Part shown: in pieces, positions 34,253 to 41,974 of the stretch
Layout: the number at the start of each line of letters is the position of its first letter
How positions within the stretch are numbered: position 1 is the stretch's first letter
Assembly (NCBI GenBank): GCA_003222535.1
Contig: QHWJ01000229.1
Location: 1-56,276, forward strand
Length of the DNA: 56,276 nt
Direction: 5' to 3'
From: Acidobacteriota bacterium
Lineage (GTDB): Bacteria > Acidobacteriota > Vicinamibacteria > Vicinamibacterales > CAVVIG01
The notes under the pieces: generated by a model
Told to the model about the DNA's origin: nothing
Databases searched by the model: none
The model's input: only the letters and a program-made list of their open reading frames with translations
Made by a program: the position numbers and the translations under genes

Positions 34253-35242
34253 AGGCCGCTTCTCTCCCGACCGCGCGCCGCGGAGGATTCCCGTCATCGC
34301 GTAGTTCGCCTCGTGGCACGCGTACTCGAAGATCTGATCCGCGGTTTTCGCCATCGGGATCACAGCCGTCCACGGCTTCGTGAACGACGCGGGGTCGTCG
34401 ACGGTGAACTCGTAGAGCAGCGTCCCGGCGTCGGCGCGCGTGAAGCGTTCGACGAGACGGAGGCGCTCGCCGGATCCCCGCACAGTCGTCTTGTCGGTGA
34501 AGTTCGTCGTCTCGACCACGAGGGTGTCGCCCTCCCAGCGGCCGCGCGAGTCGCCCAGCAGCGCCCGAATCCCCGGCGCGAGGTGCGGGCGTCCATCGAG
34601 CGGGACGATGCGGGCGTCGTGGATCATCTCGTTGAAGATGACGACGTGATCGCGCGTCTGGAAGAGCTGCACGTAGTTGTTGTACGGACCTGACAGCATC
34701 GGCGGTCCGGCGCTGAACAGCAGACACCGCTCGCCCAGCGACCGGTCCTCGGGACCATCGGCCGGATGCTCCCGCCTCGCGTCCGCGCGTGCCGCGGCTC
34801 GCTTCTGCCCTTCAGGCGTCAGGGCGGGAATTTTTCCATCAGGGGGATCCACGATCAGCGACGTCGGCGTTTTTCCGTTGACGCGTGCCGCCCGGACACC
34901 TCGATTGAACCAGAACTCGTTGTACGCGCCGCCCACGTCGGCCTCTGGGGAAGACCGATCGCGGTTGTCCCGATTGTTGCGTTGCATCGTGCGTTCCTCG
35001 AATTGCTTCGCTTCCTGGTCGGTGAGAAACGCTTTGCCCGTAAACTCCGCGGGGCGCTCGAGCGGCGTCAGCGTCGAGAAATTCCAGACGCCTTGAAAGT
35101 CGGGATGGCCGTCGGCTGTGCGCGGCGGCGTCCAGCCCTTCGCAGTCCTCGGCTGTGCGGGAGACGAGGACGTCTGACCGGCGAGCGTCGCCACGGCCAC
35201 CACCACCAGCATTCCGATGAGAGCCGGGATTCGGTACTGCAT
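34250..35242 (-). CDS. Secreted protein of the 'DGHPDFQGVWN' family, copy 3
   Basis: ATG at 35242 begins a signal peptide (PALIGMLVVVAVATLAGQ) and a 330-residue product; an in-frame extension to 35554 has no ribosome site and no family similarity. The domain opens PPRTADGHPDFQGVWNFSTL and shows GAYNEFWFNRG, LIVDPPDGKIPALTP, RWEGDTLVVETTNFTDKTTV and EYACHEANYAMTG. It is a divergent paralogue of the two plus-strand copies. Nothing catalytic is evident. It is probably a periplasmic or outer-membrane-associated protein. Confidence 0.85.
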   Translation of the reverse strand: MQYRIPALIGMLVVVAVATLAGQTSSSPAQPRTAKGWTPPRTADGHPDFQGVWNFSTLTPLERPAEFTGKAFLTDQEAKQFEERTMQRNNRDNRDRSSPEADVGGAYNEFWFNRGVRAARVNGKTPTSLIVDPPDGKIPALTPEGQKRAAARADARREHPADGPEDRSLGERCLLFSAGPPMLSGPYNNYVQLFQTRDHVVIFNEMIHDARIVPLDGRPHLAPGIRALLGDSRGRWEGDTLVVETTNFTDKTTVRGSGERLRLVERFTRADAGTLLYEFTVDDPASFTKPWTAVIPMAKTADQIFEYACHEANYAMTGILRGARSGEKRP

Positions 35243-35519
35243 GTGCCTGCCTCTCACTTGTTCGCGTTGACGTGGCGTCAAGATACTTCTGATGACAGTT
35301 GGAGCACGAGTCGTAAATGTCCCCGCCGACGGCAAGAGTCGATCGGCGTTCTCCGCATCCACGCCTGTGCGCATCATCCGCTCGACGCGTCCTCGGCGCG
35401 CGGCATCATCACGAGAAGGTTGCCGGATTCGTTCTTCGGCGCCCTGCGCCGTGTCGATCGTCTTCACCGCGTCCCAGGCCAACCAGAACAGCCATCCGCA
35501 TGGCAGACATGCTAACGCT
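35243..35519. other. Non-coding upstream region, no gene recognised
   Basis: This stretch lies between the start of the minus-strand copy 3 gene and the first tandem array. I see neither a family-like ORF nor a clear promoter. Frames running through it continue from the tandem array and look like by-products of it. Confidence 0.5.
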
Positions 35520-35790
35520 GGGGGACTCACGCTGCAAGGTGCTTCGGGACTCACGCCTCAAGGTGCTTCGGGACCACGCTGCAAAGTGCTTCGAGACTAC
35601 GCCGCAAGGCGTGCTCGGGGGACTCAAGCTGCAAGGTGCTTGGTGACTACGCTGGAGGGTGCTGCGCGACTTTGCTGCAGGGTGCTTCGCGACTTCGCTG
35701 TAGAGGGCTTGCAGGCTTCGCTGAAGGGGCGCTTCGCGACTTCGCTTGTAGAGGGCTTGCCGGCTTCGCTGCAGGGTGCGCCCAGCACGC
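35520..35790 (-). repeat. 23-24-bp tandem array, about eleven copies
   Basis: Units around GACTACGCTGCAAGGTGCTTC recur at 35524, 35548, 35572, 35595, 35621, 35645, 35668, 35691, 35714, 35738 and 35762, a spacing of 23-26 bases. Units vary at many positions, so it is a decaying satellite array rather than a CRISPR. Confidence 0.85.
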
Positions 35791-36079
35791 TGAAGCGTCT
35801 TTTCACTCTCAGCACTGTGGAGTGCTGTTCACACCCAGCACCCTGAAGCGCTTTTCACGCCCAGCACTCTGAAGCGCTTTTCACACCCAGCACCCTGAAG
35901 TGCCTTTCACACCCAGCACCGTGGAGTGCTGTTCACACCCAGCACCCTGAAGCGCCTTTCACACTCAGCACCGTGACGTGCTGTTCACGCCCAGCACCCT
36001 GACCCGCTTCTGACGCTCAGCACGCTGAAGCGCTTTTCACTCTCAGCACCGTGGAGCGTTGTTCGCGTCGAGCACCCTA
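35791..36079 (-). repeat. 26-bp tandem hairpin array, eleven register points
   Basis: TTTCAC/GTTCAC (the complement of GTGAAA) recurs at 35801, 35827, 35853, 35879, 35905, 35931, 35957, 35983, 36009, 36035 and 36061, exactly 26 bases apart with no slip. Each unit carries AGCAC...GTGCT arms. The glycosyltransferase stop codon (36077-36079) is in the first unit. On the minus strand the unit reads in the same sense as at 22.8 kb. Confidence 0.93.
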
Positions 36080-37252
36080 GAGTCCTGTACCTGGAGAGCA
36101 CGACGCCAGCAGCCGTTCAATCTTCTGCATCACGATCGGCCACCGGTATTCGCGATCCACGTAGGCGAGCCCCTGTTGGCCGAGCCGCACGGCGATGTCG
36201 CGATGGTCGAGCAGGTAGTCGAGCGCCGCGATGAACTCGACGGTGTTCCCGTAATGCAGCCCGCCATTGGCCCGCTCCACCTGACCGCGCAGCACCTTGC
36301 AGCGTGCGTTCACCAATGCCGGCAGCCCGTGGTTCCACGCCTCGACGAGGACCATGCTGAGGCTCTCGAACGGCGACGGCATGACGAGCGCACACGCCTT
36401 CGCCAGCAGCGCGTCGCGCACGTCCTCGTCGACGAACCCCAGCGGCCGAATCGACGGATGCTCCGGGATCGGCATCGAGGCCGGGCCAGCCATCACGAGC
36501 TGGACGGATCGACGGGTCTCCGCATAGCGGAGAAAATGGCGTATCAGCGCCCCGCAGCCTTTGTTCGGATCGATCCGGCCCAGATACAGGACGAACGGGT
36601 CGGTCAGCTGAAGGCCGTCGAGCCGCGACAGATCGGCGCGGCCCGACCAGGGATCGAGCCCGCACCCGATCACAGCCGACGGCTTCCCGGCCGGCGCGCG
36701 CGTCGCCACGAGCTCTTCTTCTTCCGGCGTCAGAAACAGGAAGCCCTTTGGCAGCGCGAAGAACCGGCCCAGCACGTCGACGTGAATGAGCGGGTCTTCT
36801 TCGGCCGTCGGGACGAGCACCGACCGATCGGCGACGATCGGCAGACCGAAGTACGAGTCGTAGTACCGATACGACCAGAACAGGACGCGATCGTAGCCCG
36901 CGCCGTGGCGCCGCAGGTGTTCGAGCAGCTCGGGCGCCTCTGGCCCGTTCTCCCTGAACCACTGTTCCTGCTCTTCTGGAGTCGCGCGATCCGCGAACAC
37001 GCGATCGCCGAGGTTCATGAAGCGATGCATCTGGCGCTGGCGCGCCACAGGGAACCGCAGCACGCGCAGCGGTCCCACGTGCGAGTCGCCCGCCGGATAG
37101 TGGTTGCTCCAGGTGATGTGATCCCGCGCGCAGGTCGTGACGATGGTGACGTCGTGGCTCGCGGCCAGATGCTCGGCGATGAGACGGCAGTGCCCCTCGG
37201 ATCCGCCGGCGATGTCCGCCCCGAATCGATGAATGACGCACGCCAGCTTCAT
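36077..37252 (-). CDS. Glycosyltransferase family 4 (GT-B fold)
   Basis: The 391-residue protein begins MKLACVIHRFGADIAGGSE, the typical Gly-rich acceptor loop of GT4 enzymes. Its C-terminal donor-binding half carries LYLGRIDPNKG and the EX7E motif (FESLSMVLVEAWNHGLPALV). It transfers a sugar from a nucleotide-sugar to a glycan, lipid or protein acceptor at the cytoplasmic face. It lies downstream of the 150-residue helical protein at 37425-37877 on the same strand, with a heptamer array between. Its last residues run into a 26-bp tandem array, and the stop comes from the array. The acceptor is unknown. Confidence 0.9.
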   Translation of the reverse strand: MKLACVIHRFGADIAGGSEGHCRLIAEHLAASHDVTIVTTCARDHITWSNHYPAGDSHVGPLRVLRFPVARQRQMHRFMNLGDRVFADRATPEEQEQWFRENGPEAPELLEHLRRHGAGYDRVLFWSYRYYDSYFGLPIVADRSVLVPTAEEDPLIHVDVLGRFFALPKGFLFLTPEEEELVATRAPAGKPSAVIGCGLDPWSGRADLSRLDGLQLTDPFVLYLGRIDPNKGCGALIRHFLRYAETRRSVQLVMAGPASMPIPEHPSIRPLGFVDEDVRDALLAKACALVMPSPFESLSMVLVEAWNHGLPALVNARCKVLRGQVERANGGLHYGNTVEFIAALDYLLDHRDIAVRLGQQGLAYVDREYRWPIVMQKIERLLASCSPGTGL

Positions 37253-37261
37253 CGTCGTGGG

Positions 37262-37420
37262 CTGATCACTTCAGTCCTCGGTTCCTGGTCCTTCGTGCTT
37301 CGTCCGTCCAAGATCCTCGGTCCGTCCATGGTCCTCGGTCCGGTGCGCGGACCACGGACTCTGGACCAAGAACGGACCGAGCACCAAGAACCAAGGACCA
37401 AGGACCAAGGGGGGCGCGTT
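37262..37420. repeat. Heptamer arrays (CAAGGAC / CGGTCCT) with inverted halves
   Basis: GGTCCTTCG/CCTCGGTCC units on the left face ACCAAGGACCAAGGACC units on the right. The array starts a few bases 3' of the minus-strand stop at 37425. Confidence 0.85.
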
Positions 37421-37424
37421 CACC

Positions 37425-37877
37425 TTACGGTTTGAGCGACCGGTTCATCACGTCGCGGCGAAGGCGGGCGTTCTCGAGCGCGAGCTCCTCGATGCAGGCG
37501 AACAGCAGCTGGTTGAGATGATGCTGGCGGCGGAAGTTCTCCTGGCTGTACTCGAACAGCCAGCGCGACATGGGCAGAAGGATCCGGCGTTTGGCGAACA
37601 GGATGAATCGCCCGACGGTGGGACGATGCGTGGACAGGCTGAGATGCGTCTGCAGCCGCCACTCGATGTCGCTGTCGAGCAGCTCGGGCAGCAGGGTTGC
37701 GTCAAGGTTGCGCTGGTCGACCGCGCGCGCCAGCACCGAGTGCACCGCGTCGAAGAGCTCCTCGTCCTGATAATCGGCGGCACCCCCGCGCTTGATGAGA
37801 TGCCGCCGCAGCCGCGTCCGGACGTCGCGCTCGATCTCGCTCATCACCGCGTCCACGCGTATCGTCGAATCGGTCAT
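37425..37877 (-). CDS. Helical protein of unknown function next to the glycosyltransferase gene
   Basis: This 150-residue protein is rich in Leu, Arg and Glu and predicted mostly helical (IERDVRTRLRRHLIKRGG, HHLNQLLFACIEELALENAR). It has no signal peptide or membrane helix, although RFILFAKRRILLPMSRWLF is amphipathic and could touch the membrane. The final part (LENARLRRDVMNR) looks like a short coiled coil. Its position just before a glycosyltransferase on the same strand suggests an accessory role in glycan assembly. I do not recognise a named family. Confidence 0.7.
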   Translation of the reverse strand: MTDSTIRVDAVMSEIERDVRTRLRRHLIKRGGAADYQDEELFDAVHSVLARAVDQRNLDATLLPELLDSDIEWRLQTHLSLSTHRPTVGRFILFAKRRILLPMSRWLFEYSQENFRRQHHLNQLLFACIEELALENARLRRDVMNRSLKP

Positions 37878-37883
37878 CGCTGC

Positions 37884-39830
37884 TCATTTCACCGAAAACG
37901 CGAGGAGCACGTTCCCCGGCAGCCCGCGCCACAACGCGTACCCCGAGTTGGTGACGACGAGCCCGTCGGCGATCGCGGGGCCGGCGGCGTCAATCGATCC
38001 GCCTTTTCCCGGGACGTGATTCACGGTCTCGAACTCACGAGCCGTGTTGAAATCCCAGATGATGGAGCCGTCGGTGGTCGAATACGCCCGGAGGTGGCCA
38101 TCCACCGACCCGGAGAACACGACACCTGGAATCACCGATGCCGGCGCCGACTGCGCGCCGGTGCAGCCGCGGCCGGTGTTGCACTCCAGCTTCGGCGCGG
38201 GCGTATGCCAGATCTGCTCGCCGGTGCCGAGCTTGAGCGCGAAGAGGCCGCCGGCCTGGTTCGGCGCCGCGAGGACATCCGACACCGGAATATACGCTGC
38301 CTGGTTGTCGGCCGCGGAGCCCCATTCGATGCCGCCGAGCGCGCCACCCTTACCGGCCTTGAACTGCCAGACGACCCTGCCGTCGTTGTCGGGGTCGAGG
38401 CCCCACACCGTGCCGGACTTCTGCCCGACCACGAGGATTCGCTTGCCGCCCGGCAGGCTTCGCAGAATCGGCGCATTGCCGAAGTCGAAATCGGGACCGA
38501 GATCCTTCGGACAGTTCTCGTTGCCGGGACGGCAGCCGACCAGGAACGCGTCGGCCGACGTGGCCTGATTGAACCAGAGAATCTTCCCGGTCTTCAGGTC
38601 CATCGCGATCACGGCGTCGCTGGTCTTGACGGCTGGCCCCGTATACGAGTTGCCCGTGCCGATGTAGAGCACGCCACGCCGCGCGTCGATCGTCGGCGAG
38701 CTCCAGACGGCCGCGCCGGCGGGACCCCATTGCGGCGTGCCGGCGGCGTTCCTGCCGGCCTGCTGCGGCGTTTCGGTGATCGTGTAGCTCTTCCAGATCT
38801 GCGCGCCGTCGGACGCATCGAGCGCGACGACGCTGCCGCGGAACGTGCAGCATTCGTAGGTCGGCTGCGCCCCCGGCACTTCTTCAACCGATGAGACCGG
38901 CACGTAGAGACGGCCGTTGGCCAGCGTCGGCGCGCCGGTGATGCGCGCGAACCGATGTTCGTCGAGCTTCTTCTTCCAGATCAGCTCGCCGCCGGCGGCG
39001 TCGACGGCAAATACGTTGGCCTTCAAGTCGCCGAAGTACACGGCAGCGCGCCTGCCGATCAACCCGACGCTTGGCGCCGACCGCACGCCGCTCTCCGCCT
39101 GAAACGACCACTGGGTGCAGCCGCTCTCCGCGTCGAGAGCATAGACGAGGCCGCTATCGCTGCCGGCGAAGACGCGCCCGCCGACGATCGTGGGATTCCC
39201 GTACGCCTGCGTGCCGCCGGGAAATCCGAACGCCCATTTGAGTTTCAGCTTCGGGACGTCCGCGGCGGTCAGGCCCGGCTTGGGCTGAAACCTCGAATTG
39301 CCGGGGTCCACGCCCCAGCCATTCCACGGCGAATGCGCCGACAGGTTGCCGAGCGCGGTCGGCCTGGCGGTGCACAGACCCGCGTTGGGTGCGGCGCCGG
39401 CGCCGAGCGATTTACCGGAGAGGAATTCTGCGAGCCTGCGCTTGTCGGCCGCCGCGATGTTGATCGCCTGCACGGACATGCTGCCGCTCGTCATCGAGGT
39501 GAGGATCGCGTCGGCGGTGCGCTCCTTCAGCGCGTCTTTCGCCGGCGTGCGCCCGGTCGGCTGATCGTGGCAGCTCGCGCAGTTGTCCCTGTAGAGGGCG
39601 GCGGGATCTGGAGCCTGCGCATGAACGGCGACGGCACCGCTAAAGCGGTGCCCTACGAACAACAACAACGCGCAGACCGCAAGATCGACGAACGTCGAAC
39701 CTGGCGCGGCGAACGCCGGACCCCGAACGTCGAACCACGAACCCCGAACGCCGAACCACGAACCCCGAACGCCGAACCACGAACGAACCCTGAACCCTGA
39801 ACCCTGCGCCCCGAACCTTCTCCCAGTCAT
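37884..39830 (-). CDS. PVA-dehydrogenase-like cytochrome/PQQ beta-propeller protein
   Basis: The recognisable protein starts near residue 70 with an N-terminal cytochrome c domain (NCASCH, Cys84-His88, AILTSMTSGSM). A beta-propeller opening WNGWGVDPGNSRFQPKPGL follows, as in cytochrome-type polyvinyl-alcohol dehydrogenases. Adjacent cysteines in TYECCTFRGSV are notable, because vicinal Cys pairs occur in PQQ alcohol dehydrogenases. It should oxidise an alcohol in the periplasm and pass electrons to its haem, if PQQ is supplied. The ATG at 39830 overlaps the upstream stop (ATGA), but the first 65 residues, including part of the signal-peptide region, are encoded by repeats; the true start may be a later GTG or TTG. 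Confidence 0.85.
   Translation of the reverse strand: MTGRRFGAQGSGFRVRSWFGVRGSWFGVRGSWFDVRGPAFAAPGSTFVDLAVCALLLFVGHRFSGAVAVHAQAPDPAALYRDNCASCHDQPTGRTPAKDALKERTADAILTSMTSGSMSVQAINIAAADKRRLAEFLSGKSLGAGAAPNAGLCTARPTALGNLSAHSPWNGWGVDPGNSRFQPKPGLTAADVPKLKLKWAFGFPGGTQAYGNPTIVGGRVFAGSDSGLVYALDAESGCTQWSFQAESGVRSAPSVGLIGRRAAVYFGDLKANVFAVDAAGGELIWKKKLDEHRFARITGAPTLANGRLYVPVSSVEEVPGAQPTYECCTFRGSVVALDASDGAQIWKSYTITETPQQAGRNAAGTPQWGPAGAAVWSSPTIDARRGVLYIGTGNSYTGPAVKTSDAVIAMDLKTGKILWFNQATSADAFLVGCRPGNENCPKDLGPDFDFGNAPILRSLPGGKRILVVGQKSGTVWGLDPDNDGRVVWQFKAGKGGALGGIEWGSAADNQAAYIPVSDVLAAPNQAGGLFALKLGTGEQIWHTPAPKLECNTGRGCTGAQSAPASVIPGVVFSGSVDGHLRAYSTTDGSIIWDFNTAREFETVNHVPGKGGSIDAAGPAIADGLVVTNSGYALWRGLPGNVLLAFSVK
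39633..39656. repeat. REP-like stem-loop inside the signal-peptide region
   Basis: GGCACCGCT (39633-39641) pairs perfectly with AGCGGTGCC (39644-39652) around AA and is followed by CTAC (39653-39656). On the coding strand it has a GTAG head. It encodes part of the hydrophobic segment before residue 70. Confidence 0.85.
39690..39825. repeat. Heptamer-type array (CGAACCC / GAACCAC)
   Basis: Units such as CGAACCACGAACCCCGAACG and CCCTGAA repeat through this stretch. On the minus strand it follows the stop codon of the gene at 39827-40216 and encodes residues about 5-45 of the propeller frame. Confidence 0.85.
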
Positions 39831-40216
39831 TGCCGCTTTGCCGTGAAGGTGCCGTCGCCAAGGCCGACGATGCTGACCTTCCCTTTCATCGCGTCCTTGC
39901 TCTCGACGGTGCCCGTATAGACGAAGTCCAGCATGGTGCCCTGCGCGTCCACGGTGAACTTGAAGCTCACCTCCTGTCCTTTGACCGTGCCGGTGAGGTC
40001 AGCTTCACCGAGCTGGCCGGTGTAGTGTCCCGTCAGCTTCTCGCCCTCCTGTTTGAACGTCATCGTCGGCGTGCCCGATCCGGCCCCGGTCTCGACCGCG
40101 AACAGCCATTTGCCGGTGACGTCCACCTTCGCGGCCTGGCCGGCGATCGCCGGCGAGACCATGCACATCAGCGCCGCCAGCGCGATCGCTGCTCCATGAA
40201 CAAACACTCGCTTCAT
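39827..40216 (-). CDS. Small secreted beta-rich protein
   Basis: ATG at 40216 gives a signal peptide (VFVHGAAIALAALMCMVSPA) and a mature domain of about 105 residues of alternating beta strands (VDVTGKWLFAVETGAGSG, MTFKQEGEKLTGHYTGQLGE). This is a DUF-type lipocalin/streptavidin-like pattern in which strands end in T-G-T. It is probably periplasmic with a small-ligand or structural role. It is common in Acidobacteria as a short partner protein. The stop TGA overlaps the possible start of the propeller gene. A REP-like element lies just before it. Confidence 0.78.
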   Translation of the reverse strand: MKRVFVHGAAIALAALMCMVSPAIAGQAAKVDVTGKWLFAVETGAGSGTPTMTFKQEGEKLTGHYTGQLGEADLTGTVKGQEVSFKFTVDAQGTMLDFVYTGTVESKDAMKGKVSIVGLGDGTFTAKRQ

Positions 40217-40241
40217 GTGGTTAACCCCTTCGATTCCAAAG

Positions 40242-40353
40242 GTCCGCCTGAAGGCGGACACTACCTACGATGCCAAGGGTCTGTCCTGACCGAACGGCTC
40301 ATCCTTCGACAGGCTCAGGATGAGCGGCGAGGCCGGCTGAAGCCGGACACTAC
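40242..40353. repeat. Two REP-like units flanking a CTTCGACAGGCTCA copy
   Basis: The first unit, GTCCGCC (40242-40248) / GGCGGAC (40253-40259) followed by CTAC, and the second, CCGGC (40333-40337) / GCCGG (40342-40346) followed by CTAC, flank CTCATCCTTCGACAGGCTCA (near 40300), whose ends CTCATCCT and AGGATGAG also pair. Confidence 0.8.
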
Positions 40354-40392
40354 CAGAGACGCGATTCTTTCACACGCTCTTCAGCCGCGCTG

Positions 40393-41964
40393 TCAACGCC
40401 TTGCTGCCAGCTCCGGCAGATCGCGATCAGCGTTTTTCCAGTACTTCTCCACCAGCGCCCGCTCCGCCCGGGCGATCGCGCCGTCCCCATTGTGCTCCGC
40501 GACGAGCGCGAGAGCGTAGTGCGTCCCGGCGTAATTCGGATCGTGATCCAGCATCTGACGCGCGGCCCAGCCGCCGAGCTCCCAATCGCCGACCTCCCGC
40601 GCCGCGCGGGCGATCCCTTCGAGCGTGAAGAGCGCCTGCGTCCACGCGTCGGGACCGGGCGCCGCGCGCGCCTTTCGCGCGACCTCCTCGAGCATCGGCC
40701 GTCCTTTTTCCCGGCGGCCGGTACGCACGAAGAACTCACCCTGCAGCGCCTGAAGCGGCGTCGCGACGAGCCCCGCGCGTCCGGGCGAGTCGCGCATCAG
40801 ACGCAGCGCCGCGTTGGCTTCGTCGGCCGCCTCCTGATACTGTCCCAGCGCGAGCCGCGCCTGTCCGGCCATGACGTGCCCTGTCGCGCTCACCACCGGC
40901 GATCGGTGCGCGGCGAGGACGTTGGCGGCGTCGAGCGCTTCGCGCGCGCGTCCGCGCGCGAGCAGGAACACCGGCCACTCGCGCTTGTTGAATTCCTGCA
41001 CCAACAGCGTCGATGGGATCGCGAACGAGGCCTTCAGCAATGCTTCCGCCTTCGTCATCTGGCCGAGGTATTGATAGGACGTCGCCAGCAGATCGAGATT
41101 GTGATGGTAGTGCCAATCGTACTCGACCGGGATCTTTTCAGCCGTGAAGTAGGCCGACTCGAGCGCGTCCGCGGCGCGGAACTCGGCGATCGCCTCGTCG
41201 ATCCGGCCGACGCGCCGGAGATTGTGTCCGAGCATGTGACGCGCATGCGGCACGCCGGGCGCCATCCTGGCATAGGTCGCGCCGCTCGTCAGCGCCTCCT
41301 GGATCCGCCCGCTGTTTTCGTGCGCGTGCGTCAGGTAGTGGTGCGCGGCGAAGTGGGCGGGCGCGAGCGCGAGCGCCTTCTCGTAGAACCGGATCGAGGC
41401 GGCGGTGCTGCCCTGCCCGCGCTCCGCCGGATCCGGCGATTCCGCCTGGCCGCGCTGCAGCCACAGCTCCTCATCAGCCGGGTATTTCGCCAGCGCCTGA
41501 TCGAGCGCCGATCGATACGCCGCCAGCTTCGCCATGTCGCGCGGCGCGTCTTCGGCCGCCATCTGCAGCGCGCGGGCATCGACGTGCGTGCGGTCGTGAT
41601 CGGTCGCCGCCAGCGCTCTGGCGCGGTCGAGCGCGGCGTGCGCAGCCGCCGCGGCATTCAGCTCCGAGTACGCGATCGTCAAGCCCAGATGCGCCATGGC
41701 CAGCTTCGGGTCGAGCCGCAGCGCCTGGTTGAACGACCGCGCCGCCTCGAGCCACACATAGGAATGCAGGTACGAGAGCCCCTGATCGTAAAACGCCTGC
41801 GCCTGCTTCGACGTCGTGCCGACCGTATCGTGCGCGGAGCCGATGCCGGTCCGAATCGTGGTCGGCCGCGCGCCGAGCTCGATCGCGACCGCGGACGAAG
41901 CGGGCGGATGCGAATGCTCCGCCTGCTGCGCGAGCGCGAATACGACGAGCAGCCAGGCGGTCAC
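40393..41964 (-). CDS. Secreted tetratricopeptide-repeat protein
   Basis: GTG at 41964 begins a short signal-like stretch (TAWLLVVFALAQQ); longer frames run into the upstream gene. The 523-residue product has TPR-type helix pairs throughout (QAFYDQGLSYLHSYVWLEAA, IRFYEKALALAPAHFAAHHY, DLLATSYQYLGQMTKAEALL, and others). It is probably a periplasmic or outer-membrane scaffold for protein assembly. It starts ten bases after the stop of the membrane-TPR gene at 41975, so the two are one operon and probably share a function. No enzymatic motif is visible. Confidence 0.85.
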   Translation of the reverse strand: MTAWLLVVFALAQQAEHSHPPASSAVAIELGARPTTIRTGIGSAHDTVGTTSKQAQAFYDQGLSYLHSYVWLEAARSFNQALRLDPKLAMAHLGLTIAYSELNAAAAAHAALDRARALAATDHDRTHVDARALQMAAEDAPRDMAKLAAYRSALDQALAKYPADEELWLQRGQAESPDPAERGQGSTAASIRFYEKALALAPAHFAAHHYLTHAHENSGRIQEALTSGATYARMAPGVPHARHMLGHNLRRVGRIDEAIAEFRAADALESAYFTAEKIPVEYDWHYHHNLDLLATSYQYLGQMTKAEALLKASFAIPSTLLVQEFNKREWPVFLLARGRAREALDAANVLAAHRSPVVSATGHVMAGQARLALGQYQEAADEANAALRLMRDSPGRAGLVATPLQALQGEFFVRTGRREKGRPMLEEVARKARAAPGPDAWTQALFTLEGIARAAREVGDWELGGWAARQMLDHDPNYAGTHYALALVAEHNGDGAIARAERALVEKYWKNADRDLPELAARR

Positions 41965-41974
41965 GGCACGACCG

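Noticed and set aside
34250-35554. Longer start for the copy 3 secreted protein
   Set aside because: The extra 104 residues lack a ribosome site, precede a perfect signal peptide and have no family similarity.
35292-35846. 184-residue ORF over the tandem arrays
   Set aside because: Its sequence is just the translated 23-24-bp and 26-bp units.
35520-36079. CRISPR array
   Set aside because: There is no invariant repeat alternating with unique spacers; whole units vary together and no cas genes are present.
37518-38894. Plus-strand ORF opposite the propeller and helical-protein genes
   Set aside because: Shadow frame with no family features.
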